Below are positions 15,429 to 23,706 of a DNA stretch of 64,000 nt, in pieces. This DNA is from Bradyrhizobium sp. WBOS07 (GTDB taxonomy: Bacteria; Pseudomonadota; Alphaproteobacteria; Rhizobiales; Xanthobacteraceae), in contig NZ_CP029008.1 of NCBI RefSeq assembly GCF_024585165.1, positions 6,591,501 to 6,655,500 of the forward strand. The letters are read 5' to 3'. Every line of letters begins with the position of its first letter. Position 1 is the first letter of the stretch. The position numbers and the translations under genes were made by a program. Below the pieces are notes generated by a model that saw only the letters and a list, made by a program, of their open reading frames with translations, was not told the DNA's origin and ran no database searches.

Positions 15429-16595
15429 CTATTCCTCGAACCCGTTCGGCATATCCGCCCTCGCGAGCGCCGCGGCGCGGGCCTTCATCCAGCCGTCGAG
15501 AAACGCCTTGTCATCCGCCGGCGGATTGGACTTGCCGTAATCGGCCCATGCCGCGCCGAGCACCTCTTGTCGCTTGATCAGCTTGTTGTTGTGCGCCTCC
15601 TGCGCATCGCTCCATTGCCCGACCTCCTTCAGCGCCTTCACCGCGCCGGGATGCACCGGCACCACCCAGTTCTTGGTCTGGCGATCGGCGGCAAGACCGC
15701 CGGCGCCGGGCGCGGAATCCTTGTAGGCGTCGTAATTGACGATCATGGCCTTGGTCATCGCATAGACCTGGTCGGCCGGCTGCGAGGCGTAGGCCACGAA
15801 GATCGGGTAGGGGTAATTGCCGAGCTCGACCGGTTTCTGCGGCGTGATGCCGGCGCCGCAGGTCGCGACCTGCGGGAAGAAGAACGAGCCGACCTTCTGC
15901 ATCCGCGCCCAGCCTTCCTTGTCCTTGGCGGGCAGCGGAGGCCAGATCAGGCCGCGCGGCGAGGTCTCGGCTTCCTTGGCAGGGCCGGTGATGGTGGTGC
16001 CGAAGGCGGCATCGACGTCGTTGTTGATCAGGCCTTTCCACATCGCGCCGTAGCTCGCGAACTCGACGACCTTGACGTCCTTCTGCGTCAGGCCGGCGAA
16101 GGCCAGCACCGCGAGCGAGTTCTGGTTCAGCGCCGGCGAGCCGACCACGAAGCCGACGCGCTTGCCCCTGAGGTCTTTCAGCTCCTTCACGCCGGTGTCG
16201 GCGGCAACGCCGAGCGAGCCGCAATTGCAGTCGACCGACGAGAGCAGGATCTGCAGCGGCTGCGGGCCCCATTCCTTCGCGCCGAACTCGAACACGCCTT
16301 CTTGCGCGAAATAGGTGCCCGATCCCATCGCCGAGGACACGGCGCGCTTGGCGCGCAGCGGCGCAAGCCGGGCGACGTCGTTGCCCGCAGGCAGCACGCG
16401 CACGTCGGTGCCGTACTTGTCCTTCATCATCTTGCCGACGCCGACCGCGATGTTGAAGCCGGCGGTGCCGGTGTCATAGGCGGTGAAGGCCAATGTCGCC
16501 GGCAGCTTGAGGTCTTCGGCGAACGAGTAGCGTGTAGACGCAAAAGAAATGCCTGCCACCAAGGCAGGCGCGAGCACGAGCAGCCTACGAAGCAT
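15429..16595 (-). CDS. TAXI-family TRAP transporter solute-binding protein
   Basis: The protein has 388 residues and is exported. From ATG 16595 it reads MLRRLLVLAPALVAGISFAS, a Sec signal peptide, with cleavage probably after about residue 25. The mature part shows FTAYDTGTAGFNIAVGVGKM, the TAXI-type binding loop, and later GKRVGFVVGSPALNQNS. The open frame extends 19 residues upstream, but GGGAGG just before 16595 and the signal peptide decide the start. It captures the substrate in the periplasm for the fused permease at 13118. It was probably the first gene of that operon. The divergent block at 16763-17011 faces the same way, so a shared transcript with the biotin carrier gene is possible. 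Confidence 0.9.
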   Translation of the reverse strand: MLRRLLVLAPALVAGISFASTRYSFAEDLKLPATLAFTAYDTGTAGFNIAVGVGKMMKDKYGTDVRVLPAGNDVARLAPLRAKRAVSSAMGSGTYFAQEGVFEFGAKEWGPQPLQILLSSVDCNCGSLGVAADTGVKELKDLRGKRVGFVVGSPALNQNSLAVLAFAGLTQKDVKVVEFASYGAMWKGLINNDVDAAFGTTITGPAKEAETSPRGLIWPPLPAKDKEGWARMQKVGSFFFPQVATCGAGITPQKPVELGNYPYPIFVAYASQPADQVYAMTKAMIVNYDAYKDSAPGAGGLAADRQTKNWVVPVHPGAVKALKEVGQWSDAQEAHNNKLIKRQEVLGAAWADYGKSNPPADDKAFLDGWMKARAAALARADMPNGFEE

Positions 16596-16639
16596 GTTTC
16601 CCTCCCATGATCCTCGCTTTGCCGCGAAGATTTCCTTCT

Positions 16640-16663
16640 TTGTTTGAAACAACGTTTTGTTTG
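16640..16663 (-). promoter_or_regulatory. Repeated TTGTTTG element upstream of the TAXI gene
   Basis: TTGTTTG occurs at 16640-16646 and again at 16657-16663, 17 nt apart. The sequence between (AAACAACGTTTT) is partly palindromic. It lies about 45-70 nt upstream of the TAXI start in an AT-rich patch, where a promoter and operator would be expected. The regulator is unknown; the IclR protein encoded at 17079 is one candidate, although this site does not match the palindrome beside its own gene. Confidence 0.3.
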
Positions 16664-16762
16664 CAACAGATCATGTCACCGCGATCGAGCGATGGCAACG
16701 CCGTAGCTCGCATGCGGGAATGAGGCTGACAGATTGTCGCGCAAAACTCCGAAACAGAACAG

Positions 16763-16984
16763 TCAGCACGCGATGACCGCGATGGCCTGACCCTCCGCGA
16801 CGACGTCGTCGAGCTTCACCAGCAGAGACGTGATCGTGCCGCTTGCGGGCGAAGAGACCGGTATCTCCATCTTCATGGCTTCGACCACCACAACGTCATC
16901 GCCATCCGCGACGGTTCCTCCAACTTGCACGGGAGTTGCGCAGACGCGTCCCGCGATCTCGGTGACGATCTTAATTTCTGGCAT
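16763..16984 (-). CDS. Biotin carboxyl carrier domain protein (BCCP, short form)
   Basis: The protein has 73 residues from ATG 16984 (MPEIKIVTEIAGRV). The biotinylation motif VVVEAMKMEIPV has the target Lys near residue 36, and the flanking beta strands of a biotinyl/lipoyl domain are complete. Short free carriers of this size work with separate biotin carboxylase and carboxyltransferase subunits. The carboxyltransferase is encoded divergently at 17983, but no biotin carboxylase is present in the window. GGCG lies directly upstream of the ATG; a longer frame starts at 17011 without a better site. The operator-like palindrome at 17039-17063 lies upstream and may control both directions. Confidence 0.9.
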   Translation of the reverse strand: MPEIKIVTEIAGRVCATPVQVGGTVADGDDVVVVEAMKMEIPVSSPASGTITSLLVKLDDVVAEGQAIAVIAC

Positions 16985-17038
16985 GCCATCGCCTTTTTGT
17001 TGTCGTTGCAAAATGCCTGAGGTAGCGTCGTCTGCAAG

Positions 17039-17063
17039 TGGAATTTAATTCCGCAGAGCGGAA
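17039..17063 (+). promoter_or_regulatory. Candidate IclR operator in the divergent intergenic region
   Basis: Two overlapping palindromes occupy the 94-bp gap between the biotin carrier and IclR genes. They are TGGAATTTAATTCC (17039-17052) and the perfect TTCCGC-AGA-GCGGAA (17049-17063). The first resembles the known E. coli IclR operator pattern TGGAAATnATTTCCA. The position, directly in front of the regulator's own gene (ATG 17079), suggests autoregulation and control of both transcripts. Only the palindromes are seen; binding is inferred. Confidence 0.55.
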
Positions 17064-17078
17064 CATACGGTAGGGAAC

Positions 17079-18053
17079 ATGGGACGACGATCGGAGCGGT
17101 TGAGTAGGCAAGGCGCACTCGCTGGCGATGCCGGCGAGGGAGATGTCATCCAGGTGGTCTCGCGCGCGTTCGACGTGTTGCGATGCTTCGAAGGCCATGA
17201 GGCGAGGCTCGGCAATCTCGAGATTTCAAATCGCTGCGGTCTGCCGCGCTCGACGGTGTCGCGGCTCACGCACACGCTGACGCGGATGGGGCAACTGGTC
17301 TATCTGCCGCGCGATCAGAAATATCGCATCGGCCCGAGCGCGGTCGCGATGAGCGCCACGATGATGAAGGGCGCGCAGCTGCGCAGCATGATCCGGCAGC
17401 GGCTGCAGGAAGTCGCCGACCACTTGCCTGGGACGGTCGGCTTCGTCGTTCCGGATCGATTCCATCTCGTCTATCTCCTGTTCGCACGTTCGGCGACCGC
17501 GCTCGGCCTGCACGAGGGCACCGGCAGCCGCATCGCGATGGCCTCCACCGCCGCGGGCGCGGCCTACACCGCGGCGCTGGCGCCGGAGGTCGGGGATGCC
17601 TTCATCGCGGAGATGGAGCGGGAGGCTCCCGAGGCGGCGAAGATCCTGAAGCCGCGCATCGAAGCCAACCGGCAAATGCTGCGCGAGCGCGGCTATGTCG
17701 TGGCCTGCGGCCTGTGGAGCCCGCACATCAACGGTCTCGCGCTGCCGATATGGTCGCCGCAGTACCAGACCTTCGTGGTTATCACGATCGGCCTGCTTTC
17801 GGCGATGTATGACGAGGAGCGGCTGCATGCCGAGGTCGCGCCATTGATGCTCGAGCTCGGGCGTTCGCTCGGCGGCCTGCTTGAGGGCGCCGAAGGTGAC
17901 GTCTTCAACAGCCGCATCCCGCGCAAACCGGTCGCAATGGCCGTGCACAACAATAACAAGCCGATCCATTCGGAGGGAGTGAATGAACTGGAAGCCGGAA
18001 CTCGACGAGCTCGCCCGGCGCGAAGCCTTCGCGCGGGAGATGGGCGGCGTTGA
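17079..18053 (+). CDS. IclR-family transcriptional regulator
   Basis: The protein has 324 residues. The winged helix-turn-helix covers about residues 25-95 (VVSRAFDVLRCFEGHEARLG, LEISNRCGLPRSTVSRLTHTL), followed by the IclR effector domain from about 105 (TVGFVVPDRFHLVYLLFA; RERGYVVACGLWSPHINGLA). The start ATG 17079 has TAGGGAAC upstream. The gene overlaps the downstream carboxyltransferase gene by 71 nt in another frame, and its last 24 residues (rich in Arg and Ala) may be a C-terminal extension without function. It probably responds to an acid or acyl-CoA that is the substrate of the TRAP transporter or the carboxylase. Confidence 0.9.
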   Translation: MGRRSERLSRQGALAGDAGEGDVIQVVSRAFDVLRCFEGHEARLGNLEISNRCGLPRSTVSRLTHTLTRMGQLVYLPRDQKYRIGPSAVAMSATMMKGAQLRSMIRQRLQEVADHLPGTVGFVVPDRFHLVYLLFARSATALGLHEGTGSRIAMASTAAGAAYTAALAPEVGDAFIAEMEREAPEAAKILKPRIEANRQMLRERGYVVACGLWSPHINGLALPIWSPQYQTFVVITIGLLSAMYDEERLHAEVAPLMLELGRSLGGLLEGAEGDVFNSRIPRKPVAMAVHNNNKPIHSEGVNELEAGTRRARPARSLRAGDGRR

Positions 18054-19542
18054 CAAGGTCAAGCGACAGCATGACCAGGGCCGGCTGACTGTTCGGGAGC
18101 GCATCGACAAGCTGACCGACAAAGGCAGCTTTCACGAGATCGGCGCCGTCTCCGGCATCGGCGAGTACGATGCCGGCGGCGAATTGCAGAAATTGACGCC
18201 GGCCAACTGCGTGTTCGGCCGCGCCCGCGTCGACGGGCGTCCATTGGTCGTGGTCGGCGACGATTTCACGGTCCGCGGCGGTTCGGCTGATGCGTCCATT
18301 TCGGCAAAGCCGTTGATGGCCGAGGAGATGGCGCACGATTTGCGTCTCCCCATCGTGCGTGTCATCGAGGGCTCCGGCGGCGGCGGCTCGGTCAAGACCA
18401 TCGAGACCAAGGGCGCGGCCAACCTGCCGGGCGGCATCGGCGGCACGCGCTGGTACCGCTTCACGACGGAGAACTTGTCGCGCGTGCCGGTCGTCGCGCT
18501 CGGCCTCGGCTCGGTGGCGGGCCTGGGAGCCGCGCGCCTTGCCGCCAGCCACTATTCCGTCATGACGCGGAAGTCCGCGATGTTTGTCGCGGGGCCGCCG
18601 GTGGTGAAGGCGCTGGGGCAGGACCTCTCGAAGGAGGAGCTCGGCGGCGCCGACATCCAGACCCGCGCCGGCGCAATCGATCATGCCGTCGACACCGAGG
18701 AGGAGGCGTTCGCTTGCGCGCGACGTTTCCTGTCCTACCTGCCATCATCGGTCTACGAGCTGCCGCCGACCTTGCCATGCACCGACAATCCGGAGCGCAG
18801 CGACGAAGCGCTGATGAACGCGGTGCCGCGCAACCGCAAGCAGGTCTACAAGATCCGGCCGATCATCGAATCAGTCGTGGACAGGGGCTCGTTCTTCGAG
18901 GTCGCCAGGAATTTCGGCAAGCCCATCATCGTCGGCCTCGCGCGGCTCGAGGGCAGGGCGGTGATGGTGCTGGCCAGCGACAGCTTCCACTATGGCGGAT
19001 CCTGGACGGCGGATGCCTGCCAGAAGGTGGTGCGCTGGGTCGACTTCGCTGAGACCTTCCATCTGCCGATTGTCTACCTCATGGACTGCCCCGGCTTCAT
19101 GATCGGCCTCGATGCCGAGAAGGCGGCGACCATCCGCCATGGCGTCCGCGCCATGGCCGCGGTGAACCAGACCACGGTGCCCTGGTGCACCGTGATCCTG
19201 CGCAACGCCTTCGGCGTCGCCGGCGTCGTGCATCAGCCCGCCGATCGCTTCTCGATCCGCTACGCCTGGCCGTCGGCCTATTGGGGCTCGCTGCCGCTCG
19301 AGGGCGGCATCGAGGCCGCCTATCGCGCCGACATCGATGCGGCCGAGGACAAGGCGGCGAAGCTGGAGGAGATCCAGCAGCGCCTCAACAAGCTGCGCTC
19401 GCCGTTCCGCTCGGCCGAGAAATTCTGGGTCGAGGAGATCATCGATCCCCGCAAGACGCGATCGCTACTGTGCGAGTTCGCGCGCCTCGCCGAGCCGCTG
19501 CGTAAGCCGGGGCCGCCGGAGAATTTTTCGATCCGGCCGTAG
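17983..19542 (+). CDS. Acyl-CoA carboxylase carboxyltransferase (beta) subunit
   Basis: The protein has 519 residues and two crotonase-fold halves. Family motifs are RQHDQGRLTVRERIDKLTD, RGGSADASISAKPLMAEEMA, VIEGSGGGGSVKT, GLGSVAGLGAARLAASHYSV in the N-half, and in the C-half YGGSWTADACQKVVRWVDFA and MDCPGFMIGLDAEKAATIRH. It transfers CO2 from carboxybiotin to an acyl-CoA, as in propionyl- or methylcrotonyl-CoA carboxylases. GGAGGG lies just before ATG 17983. The carrier protein is encoded divergently at 16763. The biotin carboxylase subunit is missing locally, so it must be supplied from elsewhere or the pair does another biotin-dependent reaction. The acyl-CoA is not identifiable from sequence. 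Confidence 0.9.
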   Translation: MNWKPELDELARREAFAREMGGVDKVKRQHDQGRLTVRERIDKLTDKGSFHEIGAVSGIGEYDAGGELQKLTPANCVFGRARVDGRPLVVVGDDFTVRGGSADASISAKPLMAEEMAHDLRLPIVRVIEGSGGGGSVKTIETKGAANLPGGIGGTRWYRFTTENLSRVPVVALGLGSVAGLGAARLAASHYSVMTRKSAMFVAGPPVVKALGQDLSKEELGGADIQTRAGAIDHAVDTEEEAFACARRFLSYLPSSVYELPPTLPCTDNPERSDEALMNAVPRNRKQVYKIRPIIESVVDRGSFFEVARNFGKPIIVGLARLEGRAVMVLASDSFHYGGSWTADACQKVVRWVDFAETFHLPIVYLMDCPGFMIGLDAEKAATIRHGVRAMAAVNQTTVPWCTVILRNAFGVAGVVHQPADRFSIRYAWPSAYWGSLPLEGGIEAAYRADIDAAEDKAAKLEEIQQRLNKLRSPFRSAEKFWVEEIIDPRKTRSLLCEFARLAEPLRKPGPPENFSIRP

Positions 19543-19548
19543 CATCCT

Positions 19549-19687
19549 GTGCCCCGGACGCAGCGCGCCGCTCCTTCAGCGGTGCGCTGCAGAGCCGGGG
19601 CCCATGCAGCAGCGAGCTCGCGATCTCCTGGGTCCCAGCTCTGCGCCGCAACGCCCGAGGCGTTGCAGCGCGTCCGGGACACGAGAG
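19549..19687 (+). repeat. Palindromic repeat, family F
   Basis: GTGCCCCGGACGCAGCGC and CAGAGCCGGGGCCCATG at the left are mirrored by GGGTCCCAGCTCTGCG and GCAGCGCGTCCGGGACACG at the right. It is a single-copy double-stem element of about 139 bp between the carboxyltransferase gene and the GMC oxidoreductase gene. The remaining 89 nt before that gene contain a purine-rich run and its ribosome binding site. Confidence 0.75.
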
Positions 19688-19776
19688 AAGTGGGCGCCGA
19701 CGCAGTTCGAGATCCTTCCACAGCAAAACAATAACGGGCTAAGCTCGCCCAACAAGAACAACAGGAAACGCCAATC

Positions 19777-21480
19777 GTGTACGACTTCATCATCGTCGGC
19801 GGCGGCTCGGCAGGGTCCGTGCTGGCGCACCGGCTTTCGGCCAGAAGCGCCAACAGGGTCCTGCTGTGCGAGGCCGGACAGGACACGCCGCCCGGCAACG
19901 AGCCGGCTGAAATTCGGGACAGCTATCCGGGCACCGCCTATTTCGATCCGCGCTTCCACTGGACCGAGCTCAAGGTCACGACCCAGGTCGTCAGCCACAA
20001 CAATCCGAACGAGGCGCGGCCACCCTTGCGCAAATACGAGCAGGCGCGCGTGCTCGGCGGCGGCTCCTCGATCAACGGCCAGATGGCCAATCGCGGCGCA
20101 CCGACCGATTACGACGAATGGGACGCGCGCGGCGCCGAAGGATGGACGTGGAACGAGGTGCTGCCCTTCTTCAAGAAGGTCGAGCGCGACCTCGATTTCG
20201 ACGGTCCCTATCACGGCAAGGACGGCAAGATCCCGGTTCGCCGTATCCCGAGGGAGCACTGGACCAAGCATTCCCAGGCATTCGCCGAAGCCTTCCAGCA
20301 GGCCGGCCATCAGTTCCTGCCGGACCAGAACGGCGAGTTCGTCGACGGCTTCTTCCCGGTGACGCACTCCAACCAGGCCGAGCAGCGCGTCTCGGCCGCG
20401 ATGGGTTATCTTGATCGCGACACCCGCAAGCGCGCCAATCTCACGATCTCCACCAACACGCAGGTGCGCGAGCTCTTGTTCGAAGGCACGCAATGCGTCG
20501 GCGTGAAGGCCGTCGTCGACGGACGCGAGCAGGAATTCCGCGGACGCGAGATCATCCTCTCCAGCGGCGCCATCCATTCGCCGGCGCATCTGTTGCGTGC
20601 CGGCATCGGGCCGGTCGGCCATCTCAAGGACTTGGGCATTCCGGTGCTGATGGGACTGCCGGGCGTCGGCCAGCGCCTGATGGATCATCCCTCGATCTCG
20701 CTGTCCTCCTTCGTTCGCCGCGGTGCGCGCATGAACGAGCACACCAGGCGCCACATGCAGCTGGGCCTGCGCTACTCCTCGGGTCTTGCCGGTGTGCCGA
20801 AGGGCGACATGTTCGTGGTCCTGCTCTCCAAATCGGCCTGGCACGCGGTTGGTGAGCAGATCGGCTCGCTGCTGACCTTCGTCAACAAGACCTATTCGGA
20901 GACCGGACAGGTGAAGCTCGCCTCGCGCGATCCCTCCGCCGAGCCGATCGTCGAATTCAACCTGTTGTCCGACCGGCGCGATCTCGATCGCCTGATGAGC
21001 GGCTTTCGCAAGATGGCGGCGATCCAGATGAGCGACGTCGTCAGGAAGGTGACGGACAAGCCGTTTCCGGCCGCCTACACCGACAAGGTGCGCAAGATCG
21101 GCGTGGTCAACACAAAGAACAAGATCCTCACCGCGATTGCCGCGGCCCTGATGGACGGGCCGGCGGCGCTGCGCCATTACATGATCGACAATTTCGTGGT
21201 CGAAGGCTTCACCTTCGATCAGGTCATGAACGACGACGATGCGCTGGAGGCCTTCGTGCGCAAGGCCACCATCGGCGTCTGGCACGCCTCCTGTTCATGC
21301 CGCATGGGCCGCGCGGACGATCCGATGGCGGTGGTCGACAACCAGGGCCGCGTCAAGGGCATCCAGGGCCTGCGCGTCGTCGACGCCTCCATCTTCCCGG
21401 TGGTGCCGTGCGCCAACACCAATTTTCCGGTGTTGATGTCGGCGGAGAAGATCGCGGCTGCGATCATGCAGCCCGGTTGA
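19777..21480 (+). CDS. GMC-family FAD-dependent alcohol/choline dehydrogenase
   Basis: The protein has 567 residues. The N-terminal FAD-binding motif FIIVGGGSAGSVLAHRLS is at residues 4-21. VLGGGSSINGQMANRG near residue 90 is GMC signature 1, and SSGAIHSPAHLLRAGIGP near 265 is signature 2. The C-terminal active-site histidine region reads WHASCSCRMGRADD, followed by VVDASIFPVVPCANTNFP with the conserved Asn. It oxidises an alcohol using FAD, most likely a choline- or glucose-dehydrogenase-like reaction. GTG 19777 is used as start, with AGGAAA 7 nt upstream. The gene stands alone between a repeat and an unrelated gene, so the substrate is not indicated. Confidence 0.9.
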   Translation: MYDFIIVGGGSAGSVLAHRLSARSANRVLLCEAGQDTPPGNEPAEIRDSYPGTAYFDPRFHWTELKVTTQVVSHNNPNEARPPLRKYEQARVLGGGSSINGQMANRGAPTDYDEWDARGAEGWTWNEVLPFFKKVERDLDFDGPYHGKDGKIPVRRIPREHWTKHSQAFAEAFQQAGHQFLPDQNGEFVDGFFPVTHSNQAEQRVSAAMGYLDRDTRKRANLTISTNTQVRELLFEGTQCVGVKAVVDGREQEFRGREIILSSGAIHSPAHLLRAGIGPVGHLKDLGIPVLMGLPGVGQRLMDHPSISLSSFVRRGARMNEHTRRHMQLGLRYSSGLAGVPKGDMFVVLLSKSAWHAVGEQIGSLLTFVNKTYSETGQVKLASRDPSAEPIVEFNLLSDRRDLDRLMSGFRKMAAIQMSDVVRKVTDKPFPAAYTDKVRKIGVVNTKNKILTAIAAALMDGPAALRHYMIDNFVVEGFTFDQVMNDDDALEAFVRKATIGVWHASCSCRMGRADDPMAVVDNQGRVKGIQGLRVVDASIFPVVPCANTNFPVLMSAEKIAAAIMQPG

Positions 21481-21528
21481 GCCCATGCGCATGCGCGGCT
21501 TTGGCGCGATATGAACATAACCTAAGTT

Positions 21529-21565
21529 AAAGGGCGTAAGTAAAAGGCTTTTTTTGCCGCCCTTT
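21529..21565 (+). terminator. Hairpin with internal T-run after the GMC gene
   Basis: AAAGGGCG (21529-21536) and CGCCCTTT (21558-21565) form an 8-bp stem 49 nt after the GMC stop. The loop contains AAAAGGC and a run of seven T (21549-21555). The T-run lies inside the loop rather than after the stem, so this is an unusual terminator candidate or another structured element. Confidence 0.35.
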
Positions 21566-21580
21566 CGGCCCATTTCGGAC

Positions 21581-21596
21581 AAACCAATATTGGTTT
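21581..21596 (+). promoter_or_regulatory. Perfect 16-bp palindrome upstream of a secreted protein gene
   Basis: AAACCAATATTGGTTT is a perfect palindrome 41 nt upstream of the ATG at 21637. Its size and position suit a dimeric repressor operator overlapping the promoter of that gene. It occurs once in the window as far as I can see. Confidence 0.5.
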
Positions 21597-21636
21597 CTCC
21601 GCAGCGGGGCAGGACCCTCCAACCAAGAGTCCTGCA

Positions 21637-22203
21637 ATGATAAGACAAGTTGTTTCTGCGTGCGTCGTCGTTATAGCCATGTCCGCCGCTGCCGAGGCGC
21701 GGCCCTATCGCATCGTCCAAGCGCCCGAATGCAACGTCACCATGCCCTGCGATTTCTCGCACTCGCAGGTGCGTCGCGAGCGGGCTCCCGGGGTTTCAAT
21801 CCAGAGAGCTTCATTGCCGAAGGCTTCCTTGCAGGCCTATCGCTCGATGCAAATGACCGTGACCGATACCGGCAACGCCGCCACGACGATCAGCGTCTCC
21901 GGCGAGCGCGTCGTCGGGGGGCGCCCGGCCGGCTGCCCGTCGTCATTCTGCGGCTGCGGTGCGTCCTTGCGCGTGTTCGGCCGTGTTGTGCCGGAATTGA
22001 ATCTCGCGTCCAACTGGCTGCGCTTTCCGCGCGCGGCCCCGGCGCCGGGAATGGTCGCGGCGCGCCGCGGCCATGTCTTCGTTCTGGAGCAGCATCTCGG
22101 CGGCGACACGTGGATGGCGTACGACGCCAATTCCGGCGGGCGCGCCACGCGAATCCACGCGCGCTCGCTGCGGGGCTACACAGTCGTCAATCCGCACGGC
22201 TGA
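21637..22203 (+). CDS. Small secreted protein with C-terminal GCP/CGCG motif domain
   Basis: The protein has 188 residues. A Sec signal peptide is visible (MIRQVVSACVVVIAMSAAAEA, cleavage near residue 21). A low-complexity middle part precedes a C-terminal domain beginning GGRPAGCPSSFCGCGASL, with three closely spaced Cys, then FPRAAPAPGMVAARRGHVFV and YDANSGGRATRIHARSL. This C-terminal layout is familiar from small secreted proteins of rhizobia, possibly a degenerate CHAP/NlpC-like fold with a Cys and a His, but I am not certain. It stands alone and convergent to the next gene, with an operator-like palindrome upstream. Confidence 0.65.
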   Translation: MIRQVVSACVVVIAMSAAAEARPYRIVQAPECNVTMPCDFSHSQVRRERAPGVSIQRASLPKASLQAYRSMQMTVTDTGNAATTISVSGERVVGGRPAGCPSSFCGCGASLRVFGRVVPELNLASNWLRFPRAAPAPGMVAARRGHVFVLEQHLGGDTWMAYDANSGGRATRIHARSLRGYTVVNPHG

Positions 22204-22227
22204 GACGATGGCGAAGGTGCGCGGCGT

Positions 22228-23706
22228 TCACCCCAGCCGCAGCACCTTGCCGGGATTCATGATGTTCTGCGGATCGAGCGCGCGCTTGATGGTGCGCATG
22301 ATGTCGAGTTCGGTCTTGGAGCGATAGTGGCTGAGCTCGTCCAGCTTGTCGATGCCGATACCGTGCTCGGCCGAGATCGAGCCGTCCATGGACGTGATGA
22401 GGTCGTTCACCGCCCGCGTGATGGCGGCCTTGTATTGCGTCAGCGTCTGCTGGTCCATGCCCACCGGGGCCATGAATGAGAAATGCAGATTGCCGTCGCC
22501 GATGTGCCCCAAAGGATAGGGCCGGATGGTCGGGAGAATGTCGAGCACGGCCTTGAGCCCGAGATCGATGAACTCCGGAATCCGGGAGATCGCCACCGAG
22601 ATGTCGTAGCTCAGCCCAGGCCCCTCGGCGCGCGAGGCCCCTGCGACGCTCTCCCTGATGCGCCACATGTTCTGCGATTGCTGTCCGGTCTGGGCGACGA
22701 CCGCGTCGATCACGCGTCCGGCCTCGAGTTGATCGGCGAGAAACTGCTCCATCTTCTCGGCGATGCCGCCGGTCCCGTCCTGCCGCGCCCGCGCGGACGA
22801 CCATTCGAGCAGGAGGTACCATGGCGTGTCCGCCTTGAGCGGATCCTGCGTGCCGGGGATGTTACGAAGCACCATGTCGACGGCGGCGCGGCTCATCAGC
22901 TCGCAGGAGCCGACATTGTCCTCGGATGCGCTGTGGGCCTCCGACAGGATCTCCAGCGCCGCGCGCGGATCCCGGATCGCCAGCCATGACGTGCAGACGT
23001 CCTTGGGCGCCGGCCACAGCTTGAGCACGGCCTTGGTGATGATACCGAGCGTTCCTTCGGCGCCCATGAAGAGGTGCTTGAGGTCGTAGCCCGTATTGTC
23101 CTTCTTGAGCGCGCGCAAGCCGTCCCAGACCTCGCCGCTCGGCAGCACGACCTCGAGACCCAGCACGAGATTGCGGGCATTGCCATAGCGGAGCACCTGC
23201 ACGCCGCCGGCGTTGGTCGACAGATTGCCGCCGATCATGCACGAGCCCTGGGCGCCGAGGCTGAGGGGCAGGAACCGGTCGTGCCGGCTTGCCGTCTCCT
23301 GCAGGGTCTGCAGCACGCAGCCGGCCTCGACCGTCATAGTGTATCCGGTGGCATCAATGTCCAGCACGCGGTTCATGCGGCCGAGCGACAGCACGATGCC
23401 GGTGTGCGCGGGCCAGGGCGTGGCGCCGCCCATCAGGCCGGTGTTTCCACCCTGCGGCACGATCGCGATCCCATGCTCGTGGCAGAGCCGGACCACCGCC
23501 GCGACTTCCTCGGTGCTGCCGGGGCGAACCACCGCGCCGGCGTTTCCAGCCAGCAATCCGCGCCAATCCGTCACGAACGGCTGCATGCCGTGCGCGTCCT
23601 CGATAAGGCCTTTCTCACCCACGATCGCGCGCAGCGAATCGCGCAATGGGACGGTGAGCGGAACGGTTGGAATGATGGGTTCGGACGACGGACCGGCAAC
23701 CGGCAT
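22228..23706 (-). CDS. FAD-linked oxidase, GlcD/D-lactate or D-2-hydroxyglutarate dehydrogenase-like
   Basis: The protein has 492 residues from ATG 23706 (MPVAGPSSEPIIPTVP). The FAD-binding PP-loop region reads VVRPGSTEEVAAVVRLCHEH and VPQGGNTGLMGGATP at about residues 55-90. LGAQGSCMIGGNLSTNAGG and GLRALKKDNTGYDLK continue the FAD_binding_4 domain. The C-terminal cap includes PLGHIGDGNLHFSF with its metal-binding His. These are typical of the D-2-hydroxyacid dehydrogenase group that passes electrons to an electron-transfer flavoprotein or cytochrome. AGGGGAAAC upstream of 23706 decides the start; the open frame extends to 23961 with no support. The gene stops 25 nt from the convergent secreted-protein gene. 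Confidence 0.9.
   Translation of the reverse strand: MPVAGPSSEPIIPTVPLTVPLRDSLRAIVGEKGLIEDAHGMQPFVTDWRGLLAGNAGAVVRPGSTEEVAAVVRLCHEHGIAIVPQGGNTGLMGGATPWPAHTGIVLSLGRMNRVLDIDATGYTMTVEAGCVLQTLQETASRHDRFLPLSLGAQGSCMIGGNLSTNAGGVQVLRYGNARNLVLGLEVVLPSGEVWDGLRALKKDNTGYDLKHLFMGAEGTLGIITKAVLKLWPAPKDVCTSWLAIRDPRAALEILSEAHSASEDNVGSCELMSRAAVDMVLRNIPGTQDPLKADTPWYLLLEWSSARARQDGTGGIAEKMEQFLADQLEAGRVIDAVVAQTGQQSQNMWRIRESVAGASRAEGPGLSYDISVAISRIPEFIDLGLKAVLDILPTIRPYPLGHIGDGNLHFSFMAPVGMDQQTLTQYKAAITRAVNDLITSMDGSISAEHGIGIDKLDELSHYRSKTELDIMRTIKRALDPQNIMNPGKVLRLG

Noticed and set aside
19576..21285. 569-codon minus-strand frame over the GMC oxidoreductase gene
   Set aside because: It is an antisense shadow; the plus-strand frame shows the FAD-binding and GMC signature motifs.
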